Shown: positions 14,942-28,566, counted from the stretch's first letter. The stretch is DNA of 64,000 nucleotides from Campylobacter sp. RM10537 (GCF_022369435.1 NZ_CP059597.1:248001-312000), one strand, 5' to 3'. The notes: generated by a model not told the origin, from the letters alone. A program made the numbers and translations.

Positions 14942-15895
14942 ATGAGATTAAAAGAAATAGCAGAATTTTTAAGCTTGGAATATTATGATGAAGATATTGA
15001 AATTACTGCTTTAAATTCTTTATTAAGAGCAAATTTTACAGAACTAACGTATTGCGATGGGGAAAAAAATGCTAAAGATATTCCTAATACTGGAGCTGCT
15101 GCAATATTAGTAAGCAAAGAACATGAAAATTTGGTTCCTAAGGATACAAAAGTATTAATCACTCAAAATCCACATTTGAGTTTTGCTTTTTTAAGTAAAC
15201 TTTTTGCAAAACCTTTGTTTGAGCAAGTTAAAGAAAAAAAACAAAATATTGCCAAGAGTGTTAAAATTATGCCGAATGTTTATATAGGCAACAATGTTAA
15301 TATTGGGGAAAATGTAGTTATTATGGCTGGTGCTTATATCGGCGATAATGTCAGTATAGGGGATGAAAGTATAATTCATCCTAATGTAGTGATTTATAAT
15401 GATACTAAAATTGGAAAAAAATGCCATCTTTTAGCAAATTGTGTTATAGGAAGTGATGGTTTTGGTTATGCACATAATAAAAATGGAGAACATTATAAAA
15501 TTTATCACAATGGTAATGTTATTTTGGAAGATTTTGTAGAAATTGGAGCTTGCACAACAATTGATAGAGCTGTTTTTGATAGTACGATTATTAAAGCAGG
15601 AACTAAAGTAGATAATCTCGTTCAAATAGGACATAATTGCGATATAGGACAAAATTGTATTATTGTGGCTCAAACTGGAATTTCGGGTTCAAGCCAATTA
15701 GGAAGAAATGTTGTTATGGGTGGTCAAAGTGCTACAAGTGGCCATTTAAAAATAGGAGATTTTAGCACAATAGCAGCACGAGGTGGAGTAAGCAAAAATC
15801 TTGAAGGGGGTAGAGTTTATGGAGGTTTTCCTATTATGCTTCAAAAAGATTGGCTTAAGCTCCAAGCTAAGATAGCTATAAAATTTAAAGAATAA
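14942..15895 (+). CDS. lpxD: UDP-3-O-(3-hydroxyacyl)glucosamine N-acyltransferase
   Basis: About 317 residues. An N-terminal uridine-binding domain (1-100) precedes a long left-handed beta helix of hexapeptide repeats (about 100-290; [22 protein letters not shown] type) with the catalytic histidine in QIGHNCDIG. It adds the second acyl chain in lipid A synthesis in the cytoplasm. The ATG at 14942 (MRLKEIAEF) is preferred over the in-frame ATG at 14930 because the GGAG lies just upstream of it. It converges with queA with no space between the stops. Confidence 0.95.
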   Translation: MRLKEIAEFLSLEYYDEDIEITALNSLLRANFTELTYCDGEKNAKDIPNTGAAAILVSKEHENLVPKDTKVLITQNPHLSFAFLSKLFAKPLFEQVKEKKQNIAKSVKIMPNVYIGNNVNIGENVVIMAGAYIGDNVSIGDESIIHPNVVIYNDTKIGKKCHLLANCVIGSDGFGYAHNKNGEHYKIYHNGNVILEDFVEIGACTTIDRAVFDSTIIKAGTKVDNLVQIGHNCDIGQNCIIVAQTGISGSSQLGRNVVMGGQSATSGHLKIGDFSTIAARGGVSKNLEGGRVYGGFPIMLQKDWLKLQAKIAIKFKE

Positions 15896-16927
15896 TTATA
15901 AAATAAGCATAGCATCGCCATAAGAGTAAAATCTATATTTTTCTTTTATGGCCAACTCATAAAGTTTTAAACATTGTTCCCTACCTATAAAAGATGAGAC
16001 TAACATAATAAGAGTCGATTTAGGTAAATGAAAATTAGTTAAAAGATAATTTTGTCTTATAGGTGGATTATTAGGATGTAAAAATAGATCACAAAATCCA
16101 TTTTCTTTATGTGTTCTTGCATAATATTCTATACTTCTTGTTACAGTGGTTCCAATACCTAAAATAGGCTTTTTTGAATTAATAATCTCACAAGCTTTTT
16201 TTGGGATATTGAAAAATTCACTATGCATTTTATGTTCTTGTATATTTTCACATTCCACATTTTTAAAAGTACCTGCACCTACATGTAAAGTTAGATGATA
16301 AATTTCATGTTTTTTCTTTAAATCGCAAATCATATCTTCGCTAAAATGTAAACTTGCTGTAGGAGCAGCCACTGCGCCTAAATTTTTAGCAAATATACTT
16401 TGATAATCTTTAATATCATCAGTGTTATCTGCTCTTTTGATATAAGGAGGTAAGGGAATATGTCCTATTTTATCAAGAAGTTCATAAAGTTCATTTGTGT
16501 TTAATATTTTATCATTTTGATAAAAACAAACTTGACGCATTCCATCTTCTAAAATTTGAATAACTTCTGCTATTAAGTTTTTTTCAAAATGTAAAATTTC
16601 ATTAATTTTTACGCGCCCTTTAATTTGAACTATAAAACTTGGTTTTTTTGAATTTAGCAAGGGTTGGTGTAAAAAAAGTTCTATTTTTCCTCCACTTAAT
16701 TTTTTTCCATAAATTCTTGCTTTAATAACTTTTGTGTCGTTAAAAAAAATAGCACAATCTGGTAAAATTTCTTTTAAATTAGCAAAGTTGGTATGAAAAA
16801 TCTTTTGATTTTTTCTTTCATAAACTAAAAGTTTAGCATTTTCTTTAGGGATTATCGGATAATTTGCTATAAGCTCTTGAGGTAAATGATAATCATAAGA
16901 TGAGAGAATCAAATCTTGCTTGATCAC
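15896..16927 (-). CDS. queA: S-adenosylmethionine:tRNA ribosyltransferase-isomerase
   Basis: A 343-residue QueA, which transfers and isomerises ribose from SAM to preQ1-modified tRNA, giving epoxyqueuosine. Family signatures are YDYHLPQELIA at the start, FFNDTKVIKARIYGKK, AAPTASLHF and THLHVGAGTF-like LTLHVGAGTFKNV. The start overlaps the tatC stop by 4 bases (ATGA), in a tatB-tatC-queA unit. Confidence 0.97.
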   Translation of the reverse strand: MIKQDLILSSYDYHLPQELIANYPIIPKENAKLLVYERKNQKIFHTNFANLKEILPDCAIFFNDTKVIKARIYGKKLSGGKIELFLHQPLLNSKKPSFIVQIKGRVKINEILHFEKNLIAEVIQILEDGMRQVCFYQNDKILNTNELYELLDKIGHIPLPPYIKRADNTDDIKDYQSIFAKNLGAVAAPTASLHFSEDMICDLKKKHEIYHLTLHVGAGTFKNVECENIQEHKMHSEFFNIPKKACEIINSKKPILGIGTTVTRSIEYYARTHKENGFCDLFLHPNNPPIRQNYLLTNFHLPKSTLIMLVSSFIGREQCLKLYELAIKEKYRFYSYGDAMLIL

Positions 16928-17655
16928 TCTGTTTCTTCTTTAGAGGCTGGATTGATTTTTTGAACAATTAAAATAGAGAGTCCATAAAGTCCGCAAAGAG
17001 GTCCGGCCATTAAAAATTGAGATAAAAAATCAGGTGGTGTCATAAAGGCAGAAAAAATAAAAATAACCAAAACAGCAATGCGAAAATGACGTTTTAAAAA
17101 AGAATCATCAATTAAACCTATTTTTGCAAAGAAAAATGCAATAACAGGCATTTCAAAAGCTAAGCCAAAGGCTATAATAACTTTAATAAAAAAATCAACA
17201 TAAGTTCCTAAAGTAATAACAGGATTAAAACCTTCATTAACGCTAAAATTGATTAAAAATTTAAAGGCTAAGGGTACGACAACAAAATAACAAAAACAAG
17301 CTCCTAAAGCAAACATAATGCTTGCAAAACTTACAAAAGGAATTACAAGACGCTTTTCATTATCATAAAGTCCAGGTGAAACAAATTTCCAAAACTGCCA
17401 AAAAATAATAGGGATGCCAAAAACAAAAGCTGCAAAAAAACTTACTTTAATAGTAGTAAATAATCCCTCTTGCATTTCAATAACATTAATGTGTTTTGAA
17501 AATTCAGGTAAAACTTCTACAAGAGGAGCTTTTAAAACTTCTAAAATATAATTACGAAAGCTAAAGCATATTAAAAACAATACAATAATAGCAACAACAC
17601 TGATAAAAAGACGTTTTCTAAGTTCAATTAAATGAGGTCGTAATTCTTCAAACAT
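16924..17655 (-). CDS. tatC: Sec-independent translocase subunit TatC
   Basis: 243 residues with six predicted membrane spans. The family N-terminus (MFEELRPHLIELRKRLF) and the SPGLYDNEKR loop with the conserved glutamate are present. TatC is the signal-peptide receptor for twin-arginine export. It follows tatB by 1 base. Confidence 0.97.
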   Translation of the reverse strand: MFEELRPHLIELRKRLFISVVAIIVLFLICFSFRNYILEVLKAPLVEVLPEFSKHINVIEMQEGLFTTIKVSFFAAFVFGIPIIFWQFWKFVSPGLYDNEKRLVIPFVSFASIMFALGACFCYFVVVPLAFKFLINFSVNEGFNPVITLGTYVDFFIKVIIAFGLAFEMPVIAFFFAKIGLIDDSFLKRHFRIAVLVIFIFSAFMTPPDFLSQFLMAGPLCGLYGLSILIVQKINPASKEETE

Positions 17656-17656
17656 C

Positions 17657-18058
17657 TTATTTTTCCATTTTTTCTTCTAGTGAAGTAAGTTTGGGCTTTT
17701 CATCAGAGTTTAAATTTTGTCCACTAAGATTTTGTGATATATTATTTTTACTACTATCAAAAGTTAAATCCACTTTGGTTTTTTCTAAAATGTCTTTTTT
17801 AAGATCATCAAATTCTTCAAAGCTAAGTTTTTTTCTTATGTTTTGATTGCTTGAAGAAAATTCATCTTTATATTTTTTGGCTTCTTCTTTGAGTTCATTA
17901 ATGCGAATTTCTTTTTCTATGCTTGATTTTGCATCATCAATATTTTTCTTTAAAGCCTTTAAAATTTTAGCTACTTGCACAATGGCTTCTGGAAGCTTAT
18001 CAGGCCCTAAAACTAAAATTGCTACCACTAAAATAATTATAATCTCACCAAAACTCAT
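17657..18058 (-). CDS. tatB: Sec-independent translocase subunit TatB
   Basis: 133 residues: one N-terminal membrane helix with FGEIIIILVVAILVLGPDKLPEA (conserved F-G and L-P-x-G-x-x hinge), an amphipathic helix and a long charged tail of about 90 residues. Length and tail favour TatB over TatA. First gene of the tatBC-queA unit. The 211 bases upstream (18059-18269) are AT-rich; a TAAAAT hexamer near 18100 is a possible -10. Confidence 0.92.
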   Translation of the reverse strand: MSFGEIIIILVVAILVLGPDKLPEAIVQVAKILKALKKNIDDAKSSIEKEIRINELKEEAKKYKDEFSSSNQNIRKKLSFEEFDDLKKDILEKTKVDLTFDSSKNNISQNLSGQNLNSDEKPKLTSLEEKMEK

Positions 18059-18269
18059 CTATGACTTCTTTAATTTTTTAAGGAATAAAGGATAATTTTA
18101 CATTAATTTTAATTACTTTAAAATTAATTGTATTGAAATATTGCTTAGAAATTAAAATAAGACTTAAGTATTGTAGGTTATTTTTAAATTTCTAAAATTT
18201 AAATAGAATTTTTTAGAATATATCAATTTAATTTTTACAAGCGAAGGATAAAATTACAAAAAACATTAT

Positions 18270-19331
18270 TTAAAAATATAAAGCAAGTTCGTCACTAATT
18301 AAAAAATTAGGATTGTAATAAATTCCTTGTTTAAAATTTAATTTTTTTTCTTTTGCGAGTAAATTAGCTTTTTCTCTTTGTTTAAAATTTAATTTTTTTT
18401 CTTGGATACCTATTATGCTTCTAAGTCCTAAAAATAGATGCTCTAAATTTAAATCTTGCGGATTTAGTTTTTCTATATTTCTAAAAGTAGGATTTTCTAT
18501 ATAAGATTTTAAATTTTTAGCTGTATAAAAACGTTGATTCTTATGAAATCCTACTGCACTTAAACCACACCCTATATAATCTTTGCCTTTCCAATATCCC
18601 AAATTGTGTTTACATATTGAATTTTTATTTTTAGAAAAATTGCTGATTTCATATTGAAAAAAGCCAAGTTTTATTATCTCCTGAATAAAAAATTTCATTA
18701 GATTGGGAGCATTTTTTTTAAAATTTTCTTTTTTAGCAAAAGCAGTTTTTGGCTCTATAGTTAGATTATATGCACTTAAATGAGTAATTAGGGGTTTGAT
18801 TTTTTCTAAATTTGAAAGTTCAAATTCGAGCATTTTTTTATTATCCATTTTAGTGTCATAGATTAGATCTAAATTAATATTAGAAAATCCTGCTTTATGT
18901 GAGTTTTCTAAAGCTTTAAAAATCATATCTTGACTATGAATTCTTCCAAGAAATTTTAATTTTTCAGAGTGAAAACTTTGTGCTCCAAAAGATATGCGAT
19001 TAACTCCTATGTTTTTCATAGCTTTAAGCCAATTTAATGATGCTGAGTTAGGATTAGCTTCACATGAAATTTCAGCATTTTTGGCTAGATAAGGATATAA
19101 AATTTTAAAGATATGTTCGTAGCTACTTGCCTGAATGCAACTTGGTGTCCCACCACCTATAAAGAGCGTTTTTATTTGATTGTAATGGATTTTAAATTTT
19201 TTAAGATGAAAATTTATGTCATGACCTAGGGCCTTAAAATAAGATTTTTCATAATTTTCTTTTTTTAAGCTTGTAAAAGCACAATAATGACATTTGCTTT
19301 CGCAAAAAGGAATATGAATATAAAAATGCAT
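18270..19331 (-). CDS. hemW: HemW-like radical SAM protein
   Basis: About 353 residues. The radical SAM cluster motif CESKCHYC (CxxxCxxC) is at residues 10-17, followed by GGGTPS (SAM binding). The absence of the extra cysteine of true HemN and the length point to HemW, a heme chaperone, and not to coproporphyrinogen III dehydrogenase, although this group is often annotated as HemN. The ATG at 19331 (MHFYIHIPFC) is the family start; the longer ORF begins with TTG. The C-terminal 40 residues contain a repeated EKKLNFKQ segment produced by a 26-base direct repeat. Confidence 0.88.
   Translation of the reverse strand: MHFYIHIPFCESKCHYCAFTSLKKENYEKSYFKALGHDINFHLKKFKIHYNQIKTLFIGGGTPSCIQASSYEHIFKILYPYLAKNAEISCEANPNSASLNWLKAMKNIGVNRISFGAQSFHSEKLKFLGRIHSQDMIFKALENSHKAGFSNINLDLIYDTKMDNKKMLEFELSNLEKIKPLITHLSAYNLTIEPKTAFAKKENFKKNAPNLMKFFIQEIIKLGFFQYEISNFSKNKNSICKHNLGYWKGKDYIGCGLSAVGFHKNQRFYTAKNLKSYIENPTFRNIEKLNPQDLNLEHLFLGLRSIIGIQEKKLNFKQREKANLLAKEKKLNFKQGIYYNPNFLISDELALYF
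18327..18403. repeat. 26-base direct repeat inside hemW
   Basis: The 26 bases at 18327-18352 recur exactly at 18378-18403, an offset of 51 bases (17 codons), so the frame is kept. Each copy encodes EKKLNFKQ. The intervening sequence is not repeated. Confidence 0.85.
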
Positions 19332-19373
19332 AAATAATCCAAGCAATAATTTTAATTAAATTTTACTAATTTT

Positions 19374-19388
19374 AATCAAATTTTGATT
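19374..19388. promoter_or_regulatory. Palindrome in the hemW/rppH divergent region
   Basis: AATCAAA-T-TTTGATT is a perfect 7-base inverted repeat in the 103-base gap between the divergent hemW and rppH genes. It overlaps the area just upstream of a TAAAAT element at about 19399 for rppH. A regulatory role is only a possibility in such AT-rich DNA. Confidence 0.3.
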
Positions 19389-19434
19389 TGATTTAAGTTA
19401 AAATAATTACTTAAGATGGTTAAGGAAGAAAAAA

Positions 19435-19905
19435 GTGGAAAAAGAAAAAAAATATAGACCAAATGTTGCGGCTATTGTTTTGTCAAGTCACTATCCTTTG
19501 GAATGTAAAATTTTTATAGCAAAAAGAAGCGATATGGATAATGTTTGGCAATTTCCACAGGGTGGTATTGATGAAGGTGAAAAAACTAAAAATGCTTTAT
19601 TAAGGGAGCTTAAAGAGGAAATCGGCACTGATGAGGTTGAAATCATTGCTGAATATCCAGAATGGTTAAGCTATGATTTTCCTGAAAGAGTTGCTCAAAA
19701 AATGTATCCTTATGATGGACAAATTCAAAAATATTTTTTAGTACGTCTAAAGGATAATTCTAAAATCAATATACAAACAAAACATCCCGAATTTAGCGCT
19801 TATCAATTTGTTGAGGTGAAACAAGTTTTTGAAATGATCCATCATTTTAAAAAAAATATTTATATTAAGGTGTTGAAGTATTTTGAAGAGAAAGGTTATA
19901 TCTGA
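19435..19905 (+). CDS. rppH: RNA pyrophosphohydrolase (Nudix)
   Basis: 156 residues with a canonical Nudix box, GGIDEGEKTKNALLRELKEE-IG (about residues 42-64), and the RppH-type N-terminus YRPNVAAIVL. It removes pyrophosphate from mRNA 5' ends or hydrolyses dinucleoside polyphosphates; the gene is called nudH in C. jejuni. GTG start with GGAAGAAAAAA upstream. The stop overlaps the lysC start (TGATG type). Confidence 0.93.
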   Translation: MEKEKKYRPNVAAIVLSSHYPLECKIFIAKRSDMDNVWQFPQGGIDEGEKTKNALLRELKEEIGTDEVEIIAEYPEWLSYDFPERVAQKMYPYDGQIQKYFLVRLKDNSKINIQTKHPEFSAYQFVEVKQVFEMIHHFKKNIYIKVLKYFEEKGYI

Positions 19906-21107
19906 TGCTTATAGTTCAAAAATATGGTGGAACGAGTGTTGGTAGCTTAGAACGCATTGATGCGGTTGCAAATCGTGTTATAGAGAGTGTAAAACAAGGA
20001 CATCAATTAGTCGTTGTAGTTTCTGCTATGAGTGGAGTTACTAATACTCTCATAGAACAAGCACAATATTTTAGCTCAAATCCTAATGGTAAAGATATGG
20101 ATATGCTCTTAAGTAGTGGAGAGCGTGTTACAAGCGCTTTGCTTTCTATTGCCTTAAATGAAAAAGGATTTAATGCTATTTCATTTTCTGGAAGAAAAGC
20201 AGGTATTATTACAGATAGTGTTTTTACTAAAGCTAGAATTTCTTATATTGATTCCGATGCTATAAAAAAAGCTTTAAATGAAGGAAAAATAGTTGTTATT
20301 GCTGGATTTCAAGGTGTTGATAAAGAGGGTAATGTAACTACTTTAGGGCGCGGTGGGAGTGATTTGAGTGCTGTTGCTATAGCTGGAGCTTTAAATGCTG
20401 ATTTGTGTGAAATTTATACTGATGTTGATGGAGTATACACAACCGATCCGCGTATAGAACCTAAAGCTAAAAAGCTTGATAAAATTTCTTATGAAGAAAT
20501 GCTCGAGCTTGCAAGTTTAGGTGCTAAAGTTTTGCAAAATCGTTCGGTTGAGCTTGCTAAAAAGTTAAATGTAAATTTAGTTACTAGAAGTAGTTTTAAT
20601 AATAATCAAGGAACAAATATAACAAAAGAGGATGGAATGGAACAAGCTTTAGTTAGTGGTATTGCTTTAGATAAAAATCAAGCAAGAGTAACTTTAAGAA
20701 ATGTAGAAGATAAACCAGGAATTGCAGCTGAAATTTTTTCTATTTTAGCGGATGAAAATATTAATGTAGATATGATTATTCAAAATGTCGGAGTGGATGG
20801 AGCAACCAATTTAGGTTTTACTGTACCTCAAAACGAATTAGAATTAGCTAAAAATGCTATAAAGAAAATTTTACACTCAGATACTATAGTAGAAAGCGAT
20901 AGTGCTGTAGTAAAAGTATCTATAGTTGGTGTTGGAATGAAATCTCACTCTGGGGTAGCAAGTAAAGCTTTTAAGGCTTTAGCAGATGAAAATATCAATA
21001 TAGGTATGATTTCTACTAGTGAAATTAAAATTTCCATGATAGTGCATGAAAAATATGGAGAACTTGCTGTAAGGGCGCTGCATGAATGTTATGAGCTTGA
21101 TAAATGA
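19905..21107 (+). CDS. lysC: Aspartokinase
   Basis: 400 residues. The amino-acid kinase domain begins with VQKYGGTSVGS and contains GRGGSDLSAVA and the TDVDGVYTTDPR substrate region. Two C-terminal ACT domains (from about 265) give the usual allosteric control by lysine/threonine. First step of lysine, methionine and threonine synthesis. It overlaps hobA by 4 bases; the order lysC-hobA-holB-folP also occurs in Helicobacter pylori. Confidence 0.97.
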   Translation: MLIVQKYGGTSVGSLERIDAVANRVIESVKQGHQLVVVVSAMSGVTNTLIEQAQYFSSNPNGKDMDMLLSSGERVTSALLSIALNEKGFNAISFSGRKAGIITDSVFTKARISYIDSDAIKKALNEGKIVVIAGFQGVDKEGNVTTLGRGGSDLSAVAIAGALNADLCEIYTDVDGVYTTDPRIEPKAKKLDKISYEEMLELASLGAKVLQNRSVELAKKLNVNLVTRSSFNNNQGTNITKEDGMEQALVSGIALDKNQARVTLRNVEDKPGIAAEIFSILADENINVDMIIQNVGVDGATNLGFTVPQNELELAKNAIKKILHSDTIVESDSAVVKVSIVGVGMKSHSGVASKAFKALADENINIGMISTSEIKISMIVHEKYGELAVRALHECYELDK

Positions 21108-21640
21108 GTGATTTTTTAAGCTTTACACTTGAAAATATACGCAGTGGCGGAACTTTTATGGCGTGGATGGAATCTCGTCGTTTAGAGTGGGCACCTTTAA
21201 TGCAGGTCAAGCTTAAATATTTACTTGAAGGACGTACGTTTGTATTAATGTGTGATGAGCAAAGATCTTGGTATGAAGAATATTTTTTAAAAAATATTAA
21301 TACAAAAACAAATCGTCCTATGTTGCCTTTTGTATCTTTAAATTCTTTATGCAAAAAAAAGATACAAAAAGCTGAAGAAATTGCTTTACTTAATGATTTA
21401 CTTGATATTACTTTTCCTAATGGTTATGTATATTTTTATATAGGATCTACTATGGATGAAAAATCCTTGATAGCTAAATCTAAAAATGATAGTTTATTAT
21501 GGCTTTTTGATGAGCAATTGCAAAATAGCTTTTTTCTTAATTCTAAAGACAAAGATCTTGATATTAAACTTATTAGCCTTTATAAGCTTTTAGATTTAAG
21601 TTTAGATGCAATTTTATTTTCTAAGGTTGGTTTGGGATAA
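21104..21640 (+). CDS. hobA: HobA-like DnaA-binding initiation factor
   Basis: 178 residues without a common named domain. It resembles the epsilonproteobacterial protein HobA by length, by the N-terminal WLE/WMES-R-EWAPL region, by segments such as DEQRSWYEEYFL, and by its place between lysC and holB, the same as in H. pylori. HobA binds DnaA domain I and promotes its assembly at oriC, the counterpart of DiaA in enterobacteria. Assignment rests on synteny and partial similarity recalled from memory. Confidence 0.75.
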   Translation: MSDFLSFTLENIRSGGTFMAWMESRRLEWAPLMQVKLKYLLEGRTFVLMCDEQRSWYEEYFLKNINTKTNRPMLPFVSLNSLCKKKIQKAEEIALLNDLLDITFPNGYVYFYIGSTMDEKSLIAKSKNDSLLWLFDEQLQNSFFLNSKDKDLDIKLISLYKLLDLSLDAILFSKVGLG

Positions 21641-21643
21641 TTT

Positions 21644-22249
21644 GTGTTTACAAGTAAGATTTTAATCAGTGAAGATTTTGAGCGTATTAAAGAGGAAATG
21701 ATTGAAAAATACGGATATAAGCATTTAAGATTTATTCCTAAAATTCCAGCAAGCGATTTTTTACTTGATGATGCAAGATTGGTTGAAAAAGAAAGTTATA
21801 TAGCAGAAGTTGATGAAAAAATTATTATTTTAATGGCACACAATTTTAGAATAGAAGCGCAAAATTTTTTATTAAAGCTTCTTGAGGAACCTCCTAAAAA
21901 TATTAAATTCCTTATAGTTGTACCTTCTAAAAATTTACTTTTACCTACGATTAAATCGCGTCTTATATGTGAAAAGCGTAATACAAAAAAAACAAAAAAC
22001 CATTTAAATTTAGATTTGAATAAAATGGATTTGAAAATATTGTTTGAATTTTTACAAGAAAATGAAAATCTAGATAAAAATGAACTCATGGAAAAAATTA
22101 TTCTTTTAACTGAGCAAATGGTTAAAATAAAAGATTTTAATGAGAAAGAACTTGAATTTTTTTATGAAAGTTATGAGTTGGCAAAGCTTAATTCTAAAAG
22201 TTCTTTAATCTTGGCTACGCTTTTGCTTAATTTTTATACAAAGAAATAA
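21644..22249 (+). CDS. holB: DNA polymerase III delta' subunit, short form
   Basis: 201 residues. The EAQNFLLKLLEEPPKNIKFLI block followed by LLLPTIKSRL is the clamp-loader signature of HolB/DnaX proteins (AxNALLKxLEEPP...ILPTIxSR). The usual N-terminal P-loop region is shortened, and the zinc module is absent, as in other epsilonproteobacterial delta' proteins. GTG start three bases after hobA. It would act in the clamp-loader complex. Confidence 0.8.
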   Translation: MFTSKILISEDFERIKEEMIEKYGYKHLRFIPKIPASDFLLDDARLVEKESYIAEVDEKIIILMAHNFRIEAQNFLLKLLEEPPKNIKFLIVVPSKNLLLPTIKSRLICEKRNTKKTKNHLNLDLNKMDLKILFEFLQENENLDKNELMEKIILLTEQMVKIKDFNEKELEFFYESYELAKLNSKSSLILATLLLNFYTKK

Positions 22250-22250
22250 A

Positions 22251-26302
<4,052 letters not shown>

Positions 26303-26306
<4 letters not shown>

Positions 26307-27049
26307 GATATGATATTTTTATAGCAAAGCGATTAAATATCAGTAGAAATAAAGCTTTAGAGCTTATAGAAAATGAAGAAATTTTACTCAATTTAAAAAG
26401 ATTTAAACCTTCTTTTGATATTAAAAATTTACTTAATCAAGAATTATCTCAAGAAGAGATTTTATCTTCCAAAGAATTAGTTTTAGAACTTTTAAGTAAA
26501 ACTTATGTTTCAAGAGCTGCTTTTAAGTTAAAAAGTTTTTTAGAAGATAAAGATATAAATATATCAAATAAAATTTGTTTAGATGTGGGTTCTAGTACAG
26601 GTGGGTTTGTGCAAATTTTACTTGAAAAACAAGCTTTAAGAATTGTTGCTTTGGATGTAGGAGATAATCAACTTCATCCTAGTTTGCGAGATAATACCAA
26701 AATTAAAATCGTTGAAAATACAGATTTAAGGGTATTTAAAAGTGAGGAAAAATTTGAAATTATTACTTGTGATGTGAGTTTTATTTCTTTGCATCATCTA
26801 ATATTTTATATTGATGAGTTGGCTTTAAAAGACATAATCTTACTTTTTAAGCCTCAATTTGAAGTTGGAAAAAATGCAAAAAGAAGTAAAAAAGGCGTTG
26901 TTAAAGATGAAAAAGAAATTCAAAAAGCAAAAAAAGAATTTGAAAAAGCCTGTATCCGTTTAGGATGGGTTTTAAAAACTTGCGAAGAGTCTAAGATAAA
27001 AGGAAAGGAGGGCAATATTGAATATTTTTACCACTACAGCAAAAAATAA
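26303..27049 (+). CDS. tlyA: TlyA rRNA 2'-O-methyltransferase
   Basis: 248 residues. A short S4-like RNA-binding domain (RYDIFIAKRLNISRNKALELI) is followed by an FtsJ-like Rossmann methyltransferase with SAM motif CLDVGSSTGGF. TlyA methylates the ribose of C1920 in 23S rRNA (C. jejuni has the type I enzyme), which affects capreomycin susceptibility and subunit association; older annotations call it a haemolysin. It overlaps ribF by 32 bases. Confidence 0.93.
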
Positions 27050-27863
27050 GATAAAATCTTTAGCTATTGGTTCTTTTGATGGTCTGCATTTAGGACATCA
27101 AAAGCTTATAGATTTGTTGGATGAATTTGGTGCGATGTTAATCATAGATAAATTTCTAGGTAGAAAGCTTTGCACCCATAAAGAAAAGCAAATTTTATCA
27201 AAAAAGCAAATTATAAATCTTGATTTTGAAAGTATTAAAAATTTAGATGGTAAAGAATTTTTATATTTTTTAAAAAAAGAATTTGTTTCTTTAGAATGCA
27301 TTATTGTTGGTTATGATTTTTGTTTTGGTAAAAATAAAGCTTATAAAGCCAAAGATATAGAAAAATTAAGCGGAATAAAAACAATCATAGTGGATGAATT
27401 TTGTATTGATGGATTAAGTGTGCATACAAGTTTAATTAAAGAATTTCTAGCTAAAGGTAAAATTGAAAAAGCAAATCTTCTTTTAGGAAGAAATTATTCT
27501 ATAAAAGGCAAACATGTTAAAGGACAGGGGCTTGGTTCAAAAGAACTTTATGCAACTTTAAATTTAAAATGTGATAATTATGTTTTACCTAAAGAGGGTG
27601 TTTATGCTACCTTAACTCAAATAAAAGATAAAATTTATAAAAGCGTGAGTTTTTTAGGATTACGCTCTAGTGATGGAAAATTTGCTATAGAAAGTCATAT
27701 TTTAGAAGAATTTAATCAAAAAGTTGCTTTGGGGGAAATAATAGAAATTCAATTTATATTTTTTTTAAGGGAAAATTGTAAATTTCAAGATTTAATACAA
27801 TTAAAAAAACAAATTTCCAAAGATATACAAATGGCTAAAAATTATTTGAAGGATTCTAAATGA
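27018..27863 (+). CDS. ribF: Bifunctional riboflavin kinase/FAD synthetase
   Basis: 281 residues. The nucleotidyltransferase N-domain has SLAIGSFDGLHLGHQKLI (HxGH-type adenylyl transfer motif), and the C-terminal kinase domain has the GRNYSIKGKHVKGQGLGS segment and ATLNL. It makes FMN and FAD. The TTG at 27018 is preferred as start because a very strong AAGGAGGG lies 5 bases upstream, within the tlyA coding sequence. Confidence 0.92.
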   Translation: MNIFTTTAKNKIKSLAIGSFDGLHLGHQKLIDLLDEFGAMLIIDKFLGRKLCTHKEKQILSKKQIINLDFESIKNLDGKEFLYFLKKEFVSLECIIVGYDFCFGKNKAYKAKDIEKLSGIKTIIVDEFCIDGLSVHTSLIKEFLAKGKIEKANLLLGRNYSIKGKHVKGQGLGSKELYATLNLKCDNYVLPKEGVYATLTQIKDKIYKSVSFLGLRSSDGKFAIESHILEEFNQKVALGEIIEIQFIFFLRENCKFQDLIQLKKQISKDIQMAKNYLKDSK

Positions 27864-28564
27864 AAGATGAAATTTTTAAAAAAAATCAAAAAAAACAGTT
27901 TGAATTTGATAAAAATGTGGCTAGTGTTTTTGATGATATGATTAGTCGTTCTGTGCCATTTTATAAAGAAAATTTAGAACTTTGCGCCAAATTAATTGCA
28001 AAGATCGCGAACTATGGTGTTAAAGTTTGCGATCTAGGTTGCTCTAGTGCTAATTTTTTAATTTTTTTAGCTAGTTTAAGGAAAGATTTTCGCTTTTTTG
28101 GAATAGATAATTCTCTACCTATGCTTGAAATAGCAAAATCAAAAGCAAGTGCATATGGCTTAAATATAGAATTTATTGAAGGTAATTTGTGCGAATTTAA
28201 CTTTTTTAATAGTGATATTTTTATTTCAAATTATACTTTACAATTTATAAGGCCTCCAAAAAGACAAGAGCTCGTAAATCAAATTTATAAAAATTTAAAT
28301 AAAAATGGTATTTTTTTAATGAGTGAAAAAATACTTTTTGAAGATGCATTTTTATCTAAAAATATGATTGAAATTTACGCTGATTATAAACAGAGTCAAG
28401 GATATTCCAAATTTGAGATTGCTGCAAAAAGGGAAGCTTTAGAAAATATTTTAATTCCTTATAGTGAGAAGGAAAATATTTCTATGCTTGAAAACGCAGG
28501 ATTTAAAAAAATAGAAAGTATCTTTAAATGGGCAAATTTTGAAAGTTTTATAGCTTTTAAATAG
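27860..28564 (+). CDS. cmoA: Carboxy-SAM synthase CmoA-like
   Basis: 234-residue Rossmann methyltransferase that matches CmoA over most of its length: FDKNVASVFDDMISRSVPFY, CDLGCSSAN, FGIDNSLPMLEIAK, NYTLQFIRPPKRQEL and LMSEKILFEDA. CmoA converts SAM and prephenate to carboxy-SAM, used by CmoB for uridine-34 modification in tRNA. It overlaps the ribF stop by 4 bases (ATGA) and ends the operon, 2 bases from a convergent gene. Older annotations call it a generic SAM methyltransferase. Confidence 0.85.
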   Translation: MKDEIFKKNQKKQFEFDKNVASVFDDMISRSVPFYKENLELCAKLIAKIANYGVKVCDLGCSSANFLIFLASLRKDFRFFGIDNSLPMLEIAKSKASAYGLNIEFIEGNLCEFNFFNSDIFISNYTLQFIRPPKRQELVNQIYKNLNKNGIFLMSEKILFEDAFLSKNMIEIYADYKQSQGYSKFEIAAKREALENILIPYSEKENISMLENAGFKKIESIFKWANFESFIAFK

Positions 28565-28566
28565 AA

